Below, one piece after another: positions 39,101 to 47,729 of a DNA stretch of 57,500 nt. This stretch comes from Glandiceps talaboti. Taxonomy: Eukaryota > Hemichordata > Enteropneusta > Spengelidae. Location of the stretch: assembly GCF_964340395.1 (NCBI RefSeq), contig NC_135554.1, forward strand, positions 20,590,592 through 20,648,091, written 5' to 3'. A model generated the notes under the pieces. It searched no databases, was not told the origin of the DNA, and worked only from the letters and a program-made list of their open reading frames with translations. Both the position numbers and the translations under genes were made by a program. Position 1 is the stretch's first letter, and the number at the start of each line of letters is the position of its first letter.

Positions 39101-39197
39101 GCTCCCGGTACACGGTAAATACTAAATTTGTAAACATGGAATGTACGATCGACTGAAATCAATCAAACAGATTACCTCTTTCCTCAGACTCTGCCAT
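28490..39197 (-). CDS. DYTN: Dystrotelin-like protein (dystrophin superfamily) with N-terminal WW domain
   Basis: Sixteen exons on the minus strand: 39197-39176, 38563-38503, 36381-36320, 35931-35857, 35605-35401, 34818-34733, 33766-33687, 33199-33119, 32620-32512, 32189-32023, 31795-31662, 31113-31057, 30579-30397, 29986-29803, 29365-28924 and 28581-28490. They sum to 2040 nt (679 aa) in frame. Residues 13-40 form a WW domain (GWDRS, PYYINH, TQWDHP). Residues about 45-255 are the dystrophin EF-hand-like regions ([45 protein letters not shown]). Residues about 262-306 are a ZZ zinc finger with its C-x2-C pairs and His ligands (KCNICK, CLKC, CQEC). Two coiled-coil segments follow ([28 protein letters not shown]), then a Pro/Gln-rich tail and a C-terminal [12 protein letters not shown] helix. 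The family binds dystroglycan and dystrobrevin-type partners at membranes. ZZ and C-terminal sequences look most like dystrotelin, but a short dystrophin (Dp71-like) gene is the alternative. Confidence 0.88.
31114..31661 (-). other. Intron of the dystrotelin-like gene
   Basis: Between the exons ending at 31662 and starting at 31113. A+T-rich, with no repeat family or coding content that I can recognise. Confidence 0.6.
32215..32500 (-). repeat. Dispersed repeat family A, copy 3 (reverse orientation)
   Basis: The reverse complement shows AACTATGGGTTCTGGAGAGT and AAACATCAAGTTGATCTTGT, as in the copies at 24700 and 28165. It sits in the intron between the exons ending at 32512 and starting at 32189. 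Confidence 0.65.
33226..33550 (+). repeat. Dispersed repeat family B, copy 1
   Basis: Opens with AAGCCAAGATATTGTC and GAACAGAAAATACGGAT, then ATATACCCTG. The same order occurs in reverse at 45785-46125 and, more diverged, at 35655-35836. It ends with a (C/T)TTCATTCAACCAG and CACTTAAGTCACT region that mirrors itself in the 45.8-kb copy. No coding capacity. Confidence 0.6.
35336..35388 (-). repeat. Intronic partial copy of dystrotelin-like exon 5
   Basis: The intron side of the donor of the exon at 35605-35401 contains a segment about 85% like part of that exon (35432-35482). Both read, on the plus strand, AGAT(T/C)TGAAT(A/G)TAGAGG and GGCATGAA(C/T)TGTTTGGT. It includes a one-base insertion (AGAGGGG versus AGAGG), so the copy is not coding. 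Confidence 0.8.
35655..35836 (+). repeat. Dispersed repeat family B, copy 2 (diverged)
   Basis: Shares AATATGGA, TATATACTCTAGTC, TTCTACGTCA, TGTCTATGTCACTGGTTCTG and TATAATTATGTTGTTCTCC with the other family B copies. It lies in an intron of the dystrotelin-like gene. Confidence 0.55.
36382..38502 (-). other. Large intron splitting the WW domain of the dystrotelin-like gene
   Basis: The donor GTAGGT at 38502 and acceptor CCACAG at 36382 interrupt the WW domain within the YYIN codons (AA|T). Contents: a fold-back at 37165-37285 and unique A+T-rich DNA. I searched for a further exon and found none needed. The direct join restores a full WW domain. Confidence 0.7.
37165..37285. repeat. Fold-back repeat, about 28-bp arms
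   Basis: GTAGTCTAGACTCTAGAGGC near 37169 and GCCTCTAGACTACTAC near 37267 are inverted copies, as are the adjoining CTATCCATGGCTT and AAGCCACAGATAG. The loop is about 65 bp. MITE-like, within an intron. Confidence 0.7.
38862..38886 (+). repeat. (GT)n-G run
   Basis: A short GT dinucleotide tract followed by a G9 run, upstream of the second exon of the dystrotelin-like gene. Confidence 0.9.
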
Positions 39198-41208
39198 TTT
39201 TTTGCCAAGACTTCCTTTCAGTCACCAGGACGATGTGAACCCAAGCAATCGAAAATATACGGTTGATTTATTGGAAGCATTTACAATATCAATTTACTCA
39301 GGACATCAACTATCAATCGCAAGGGACGCCATGATGATTATCGTTAAATCCCGCGTTATTTGGAAGCGTGCGAGAGTTAAGGCTCACTCTACTTTCAGTG
39401 ATTTCACATTCATCGCCGCGTCCTAGAAAGCTAAAATAATTCACCTCAACAAGGGTGGTTAGGTACACCTTGTCAAGTGCAGAAAGTCAGCTACACAATA
39501 AAGGGGGGGGGGGGTATTGGACTGAAACTTTGATGTTTAAATACAGAAATAACTTTTGATATGCTATTTCGAAGCAAATTAAAGTAATACGTAGAGATTG
39601 TTTGGTTTTAATCGTTCAATTTGTATATACTAAGAAACTGAACATTCAGAGAATTTAAAAATATAATTTTGATACCTTATTGTCAGATCGAAAATAATTT
39701 TTTGTCAACCGATCCCACCCCGCGCTTGTACAGTCAAACTCTCATCATTGACGTTGAGGGCGTTATTCTTATTGTATCCCATTGTATGTGATTGTATCCG
39801 CATGTACGTCAGTGGCCTCAACGAATTTGACTTTTCGTTATATATTCCCTTATCTATGGTAATTTTTGTCCTCGTAATCAAACTATTTTTTCCATGCTGA
39901 CAAATCTACATACCGAATTTTAAGGGTTTTTGAAGAAACATGTTTTTGATACATCCAGCAATTTACTTCATCATCACCAACGGTAACACCGGTCCTGTAA
40001 ATAAGGGCATATTGACACCAATACGATAATCAAACGAAAAGTTTGAGTGTGAAAGATATAGTACTCATCTCTGGTACTCATACACATTTGTGAATATTGA
40101 GATTTTTTACAGGTGTCCACTCCACAATTTGTACTAACTAATGAACAATTCACCGATTTAATTAAACTACTGGATGTTCCAACCACACTTTGTTATTACA
40201 AATAAAAACATGGATTTCATTAAAGCCAGGCGCACACTAGAGCATGCAATAAGCTGAGCAAATTGCCACGAGTGAAATTTTGCTCAGCTGATTGCTCTAG
40301 TGTACGTCTGGCTTAAAAACGCAATTTTTTAAAACCAGTGGGTGATCCATTCGCGATTTGTTATAAACTTTGATTTATAAAAAGAGTGTTGATTTAATTA
40401 AAACTGCACTTCTAGGTGTTCCAACCACATTTTGTCTTAATTAAAAAGTGTCGATTTAATTTGAACAACCATTGAGGTGTTCAGGTGCAACAAGAATTAC
40501 ATTATTAGTCAACCCCCCCCCCCACACCCCCACACCTCCCGCCAATGTAGTGACTTCACAAATTCACTTATATCGATCTTAGCCCAACTTGACACTGAGA
40601 ACGCGATCTCCTCAATACCGGAGAGCTGGATTGATTTCATTATTTGCCTGTCCGTTTGCATATTTGCTTTTCTTGTTAAAAAGATATCTAAAGAATGTTC
40701 AAATTGTAGACACAGAGCTCTAGAGAAGTTCCGGATAAATCCAGGGATAAATCTATTTGACTACCTTTGCAGTTTGAGGGCGCTCGTTACTTTTGGTTAA
40801 TCATTGATTGATTTGACCGTCCGCGGGCCAATATACTGATACTGTGTTGTTGTCTTCCATCTTTTTATCCAACTTGTCATCAATATGTGAAAATATCTGT
40901 ATTTCGCGACCATACACCCAATCTATATCTACAACTTCAGACAAGAAACTCATCACTCACTCAAGTTTATTAACAACTTGAAGTTTATGAGCCAAGGACT
41001 TCGGTTAAAATGCTATCTATATGATCTGTGAACGTGGACTGTCTGGATACTATTACTAGTAATTCAAAGCCACGTACACATTCAGGGACATTTATCGTTA
41101 AAATGGTGAACTGTTTTGTATAATTTACAGACACGTAGTCTGCTAAGCATATGCTACTAAGTACTATTGTCAAGTGTTGATCTAGACATTCGTTAATTAA
41201 CAAACAAG
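39198..41208. other. Divergent intergenic region between the dystrotelin-like gene and the sialyltransferase
   Basis: About 2 kb must hold both promoters. It contains a G10 run near 39506, a fold-back element at 40225-40316 and a C-run near 40501. Open frames at 39202, 40477 and 40985 have no family signature. Confidence 0.6.
40225..40316. repeat. Compact fold-back element, about 40-bp arms
   Basis: AAGCCAGGCGCACACTAGAG and its inverted partner CTCTAGTGTACGTCTGGCTT close a hairpin. AGCTGAGCAAA and TTTTGCTCAGCT form the inner stem around a short loop. It is intergenic and resembles a minimal MITE. Confidence 0.75.
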
Positions 41209-41326
41209 ATGGTCCGTGTCCATAAACGTTCTATACTGATTCTATTCGCTGTTAGTATCGTGTTGCTGATTTTTACTTTCGCTCAATTCATACCAGATCT
41301 AGGTAAGTCGAGTGTGTGTGTGTTTG

Positions 41327-41362
<36 letters not shown>

Positions 41363-44300
41363 AGTGTTTGTCTGTCTGTCTGTCTATGTATGTATGTATG
41401 TATCATTTGTATGTATGTATGTATGTACCCCATGTATGTGTGTGTATGTACGTATGTATGTATGTATGTATGTATGTGTGTGTGTATGTATGTATGTATG
41501 TATGTATGTATGTATGTATGTATGTATGTATGTATGTATGTATGTATGTATGTATGTATGTATGCGTATGTGTGTGTGTATGTATGTATCATGTATGTGT
41601 GTGTGTATGTGTATCATGTATACCCATGTCTGTCTGTGTGATTCTTTCTAAAGGGCCTATTCTCCACCATTCTCGCAAACCAGAGCTTTTATATCTTCCG
41701 CTACACTTCAAAATAAAAGTGGGGCGGCACGTTAAGAACGGTGCTGTAAAACAGGTTGATCAGGTGAAATGTCATTGTGCATAGATTCCATACTGTATTT
41801 TGATGGGGAGGGGGGCTGGGGCTGGTACAGTGGTAAACATCTGAGGAACTCCATTATATTTTGGCAAATATTTCCCATTTACCACCACTAGCAAAAGATG
41901 AGAATGCTCATTGCAAATTTTTGGTCTTAGGTCATAGACTACCCAATTCAATTAACTTTTACCAAACGCACTTCTTTGTTTGCTCCTGGAAATAGTAGCT
42001 ACTATGCCATATGAACCTGTCAGTTTTACTTTTGATATACTGTATATTCACCATAACATTTCAGAGACAATTAGCCACAAGGATTGTCAATGAGTATTTT
42101 TGTAATCCATAATCAGTGTCACCTCATCAATTCTTGTAATAATTGAAACTTACTTTTTCTGCCCTCTTACTTTTCCATAGTGGGTAAGATACACTTTGTC
42201 TGAGCATGAGAGAAAGGGTCAATGAGGATGGAACGACATTTTGACGGAACATATCTCACAGTCTACCAGTGTTATACTGCAATGTTGTTCATACTAACAG
42301 CCAGGCTCTGATATTTGCTCTGGCACAGTCTCACCCATGATTTTTGAAGAAAAAACCCAGAATAAATTTAATAAACTCATTTCTCATTTCCAATTAGGAG
42401 ACTTTTCCAATGATTTACTGGAGGAAACAGACAGCAATCTAATGATTAAAGGGTTTCCAAGAGGTATCATTTTAGATAAGGTCAAAGGTCAAGATGATGT
42501 CAGCAATAATGAGAAACACAGGACAGATGACAAGGAGGTTGATGAAATCGAAATGAAACAAGAAGAGGTGGAGGAAGATGATGATTATGAAGATGACGAT
42601 GATGATGATGTTAATGGTCTTAAAGGATGGAAATTTCTCTGGTAAAATTATGTTTCAACATAATTATCAACATGTGTCAATTTGGCAGAAGACAAAACTT
42701 TTCAAGGGATTTTATACAGTTGTGAAAGAACAAAATACAGCAACAACAAAAACCACAAAATAAATATTGATCACTTTTTTGTCAAAATCATAGCTATACA
42801 GTTGTTAAGCTATTATCCATCTTTGTGCATGACATGTAGTATTTCCTGAAACATTTCATGGTAATTCATGTTTGTACAAAATAGAAGGTATGTCTGTAAT
42901 TACCAAAGAAAGAGGAAATATGGTAAAACCTTCATAGTTTCCCAGACATTATACCATAATTTTGGTGAGACGACACCAGTAAAATGACAGAGGAACTCAG
43001 GTAGATTTTACTTCCTACTTAGGCCGGATAAAAAAAATTGTGTTTCCAATAACCTGACTGACTCTTATCTTTAAGCCTTCGACCCTAAACATTTTAAAAA
43101 ACATCTAAGACAAAAAGATCCAAAATTCTTAGTCGTCTTGACCTTCATGTACGTCTGTTTATTTTCCCCAGTCATGTCTACATATTTCATCAAACTATCA
43201 CAGAAGAGGTAATCTGATTGACACTTTGTTTGTTTTTGGGTCAAAACAATATTTTTCAAAATTAAAAACAATCAAAAAGATAAAATAAAATAAAATTCCG
43301 ACATACCTACCCTATTTTCTGAGGATAGTACGTTATCAGAAACACACAATTATTTTTTTCCACCATATGGAAATAGGATTTGACCTCCTACCTATCATCC
43401 TTAGTTAAAACACTGGAATTTGACACTCTAATTACATATTCATGTCTTTTTGATCTCCACCAGGAATCCAAACAAAGAAGGACAAGAAGTGAATGATACA
43501 AGTAGTATATGTAAAAAGATGAGAGCAAGAAAACGGTTAAAATCCATGACAATTTCATTGGGAAGAAAGTGAGAATTATCAACATTTTCATTCTCTTGTA
43601 TAACATTTCTTGCAAAGCATATCTTACATTTTTGTTATATCAATTATTCAACAAAATTCTATAGGGAGTCCCAAAGATATGTTTGTACTTGTGGTCATTA
43701 TCCTGAACACTACTGAAAGAGAAATAAGACATTGAATGCTGCCACTAAACTGACATTTGACATTTTTTTTAAAAAGATTTACAGAAAGAATCCAGCAAAA
43801 ATCACAAGTTTATTGGTATATTTGAGATGCAATACTGTACTGGTATTTGACCTTACTTAAATGGCGCCACCTAGAGGGCAAACCAGCATTTTATAGTTTC
43901 TTTCGTTTACAGAGACATATGGTTAGATAAAAATGCAAGCACACAGGGTTTGTGTATTTCCAGGATCCTCTATTTGACTAAGCACAATAAACACCCTTGG
44001 GATATGTTTTTCAGGCCATTGCTGTCAAATAGGGTCTGCATTTTTCAGGTGACAATAGTCTCAAATGACATTCGCTATAGTACTGCATATAATCCAAAAT
44101 TGGGTGTTTCCTGCATCCCTATTTTACAAAACCCAAGGCAGATTATAGGTACCTCCAACCCCACCCCCTCTAACAGGTACCTCCAACCCCACCCCTCTAA
44201 CAGGTACAACAAACACACGTAGAATTTTCTATTAAAACTAGACAAAGTGAATACCTTAATATACATAATTCCCTCTTTTTTGCATTTCTGTTGCAGTTTC

Positions 44301-47300
44301 CAAAAAAAACTCCCTGTTTTTGCTGATTTATCAACATTAACACTTCCAGACACACAAGAATTTAAAACACCATTTGGAATCAAGGATGAAGGTAAATCTA
44401 ACACGGTTATGATGGAACAGAATTATACTCCAGATTGTTTGGGGGAAATAGTATTAACAACTAAATGAATATGAAAGAAAAAACTCAGATAGAGGCGATT
44501 GCAAACCAAGTTTACTAAAAAAAGATATGTAAATTCTGTTACAAGCTTTATCTAATCTAATCTAATCTAATTTTCTTATATAGGTCATTCCATAAAACTA
44601 TCACAATGCACTTTACAGAAACATGAGTACAAAACAGAATCAAGCAAAAGTCTTGTAGAAATATCTGTGATGGTTACCTGTACAAAACCATTTTTATTTA
44701 TGAGTCATAACAAAAATAGTATATATTTAACATCTTCTATGACTTTTTTTTGAATTGTGCGAGGATAACTTTGTTGTACCCTTTCATGATTAGTGTATAT
44801 CTCATGTATTGTTGTCATTTACTCTTCTTCTTGTTAGTAAACAAGGTAGAAGGTGACCAATAAGAAATCAAGAATTGGGGAGTAAATAACGTAATATTTT
44901 AAAGTCTAAATAAAAAAAAATCAAGATATTTAATGCTTTGGGTTTTAATTATAAATGTCTGTGTCAGAGGATTTGACAAAGTGAACTATACCTTCATGAT
45001 AATTTATCATTTTGTTGTAAATGTACATCTTATACACAGAGACTAACTTTGTAGATGCGTTGAAACTGTTTACTGATACTACACTTCCCATTGAAATCAC
45101 CAAGTAAGTATTCAGAGGTTTTTTACAGTGATGTTTTTAAATAAGTCGCTTTTGAGAGTTCAGATGCTCCAGCCAGTCATTGGTTCTTGTGGGTTTTGGT
45201 CATCACATTACAGTATGTCATTTCAACTAACTCATACATACATTACACCTTTCAATTCCTCATTATACACAAACATGCAGCGTATACCATAAGAGGACAA
45301 GAAGTGTATGTGTTGTGCTTTTATTACTGACAATTCAAAATTTAGTGAGTGAGTGAGTGAGTGTGAGTGTGAGCATGTATACGCAAGTGAGTGAGTGAGT
45401 GAGTGAGTGAGTTATTTGATTAATTGATGTATGCATTGTGAGTCAAACTTTTTTTTCTCTATGTATTTGCTTTATATTCTTTCACCAGTGTTACCTGTAT
45501 ATATTGTACACTGACTGTAGTGACTTGTAAGCCCATTGGGCTGGGTAATTCCTTGTTTTGACTTGTATTGTTACTATTATGTTATGTGATTACATGTCAC
45601 TCTAATAAACATACTACTACTACTACTACTACTATTAGTATTACTACTATTTTATTCATGTTTTTATTTTGAAAACTTAGCAACAGTTATATTCCCAATT
45701 ATCTTCAGCATATTCATTCCACCTCAGACAAGGAAGAAAGTTTACACCAAGTATTGCAATACTTCTCCTTGTCTGTATAATTAGATATTAGTCCCCAATA
45801 TTTTTCTTCATTCAGTCAAGGAAAATATTGAGTGACCTAAGGGGCCTTGTCACTATGAATAACTAGACAAGTAGTGACAAAACTCCTTAGGTCACTTGTA
45901 TTTTCCTGCATGAATGAAGGAAAGTATTGAGGAATAATATGATTATGCCTCCTCAAGCAAAATCTGTGAAAAATCAGAAAAAATAATGCCATGGCAATTT
46001 GGAACACTTGACTTATACATTGAGTACCACTGAAACAGTGACATAGACACTGGTTGTCATGGCGTAGAACGATCAGGGTATATCATCCATATTTTCTGTT
46101 CACAACGATAATATCTTGGCTTGTGCATAGCATAATTTTTTGTAAAATGTTTTATTTTAAAAATACAGTACATCTTGCAGTCGATGTGTAGTTGTTGGAA
46201 GTGGGGGAGTTATCAAAGACACTAAACTTGGATCTAAAATTGATAAATATGATGCAGTCATTAGGTAAGTTGTTATTAAAGATACTAAGACTAAAATGAC
46301 ATATTTCCCATAATGCATCATTCAAAATGGTGGGTTTGCAAGTTCCTGTCAGAGCAATAGTGTTTACATATATACAATTTTGATCAAAAGTTGAACACTA
46401 CTAATTCACATATTCATTTGCCATTACATGTAGATAATCAAGAAGTCTTGTGTATTATGTACTGATGGAAAACTTTAAACTTTGACCATAAATATAAAGT
46501 TTTGTTGAATTTATATTTCCCAAAAGGGTGAATGGTGGTCCAGTGTATGGTTTTGAACAAGACGTAGGTACACGTACCACGCTGAGAGTCTCGCATCCAG
46601 AGGGTGCTCCTCAGAGACTAGATGACTACGACCCAGAAGCTATGTTTGCACTTGTTGTTTTCAAAGCAACTGATTTGGAGTGGGCAAAAAGAGTTTCCAC
46701 TCACGATATTGCTGACTTTTCAGTAAGTATTGTAAAGACAATAGTATGAGGTTATTGTCATCCCAAGACAATAGTATGAGGTTATTGTCATCACAAGACA
46801 ATAGTATGAGGTTATTGTCATCATGAGGCAATAGTATGAGGTTATTGTCATCATGAGGCAATAGTATGAGGTTATTGTTATCCCAAGACAATAGAATAAG
46901 GTCATTGTCATCCCCAGACAATAGTATGAGGTTAATCCCCAGACAATAGTATGAGGTTAATCCCCAGACAATAGTATGAGGTTATTGTCATCCCAAGACA
47001 ATAGTATGAGGTTATTGTCATCACAAGACAATAGTATGAGGTTATTGTCATCATGAGGCAATAGTATGAGGTTATTGTCATCATGAGGCAATAGTATGAG
47101 GTTATTGTTATCCCAAGACAATAGAATAAGGTCATTGTCATCCCCAGACAATAGTATGAGGTTAATCCCCAGACAATAGTATGAGGTTAATCCCCAGACA
47201 ATAGTATGAGGTTATTGTCATCCTGAGACAATAAAGTGAGGTTATTGTCATTCCAAGGGGACTTGAATTGTACATGAGTTATATGTCTTTGAAATAATAT

Positions 47301-47399
47301 AAACACCAATATGTGTAATGACCAATTTAGTTCATAAAGGATTGTAAAAAATATAATGTAGATAGATAGGTGGATGGATGGATGGATAGATGGACAGAC

Positions 47400-47456
<57 letters not shown>

Positions 47457-47529
47457 TATAGATAGATAGAAATAGATAAATAGATATATTGATAGAGAGA
47501 TGGATGGATGGATGGATGGATGGACAGAC

Positions 47530-47567
<38 letters not shown>

Positions 47568-47695
47568 ATAGTTATATTGATAGAGAGATGGATGGATGGA
47601 TAGATAGATGGACAGACAGATAGATAGATAGATAGAAATAGATAAATAGATATATTGATAGAGAGATGGATGGATGGATGGATGGATGGACAGAC

Positions 47696-47729
<34 letters not shown>

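Noticed and set aside
39202-39426. 74-aa plus-strand frame next to the dystrotelin-like start codon
   Set aside because: No family signature. It overlaps the expected promoter and 5' UTR of the divergent gene and shows no splice sites leading to further coding exons.
41209-41784. Continuous 191-aa frame starting at the sialyltransferase ATG
   Set aside because: After residue 31 it runs into the intronic (TGTC)n/(TGTA)n array. The GTAAGT donor at 41303 and the in-frame join to 42398 explain the start better.
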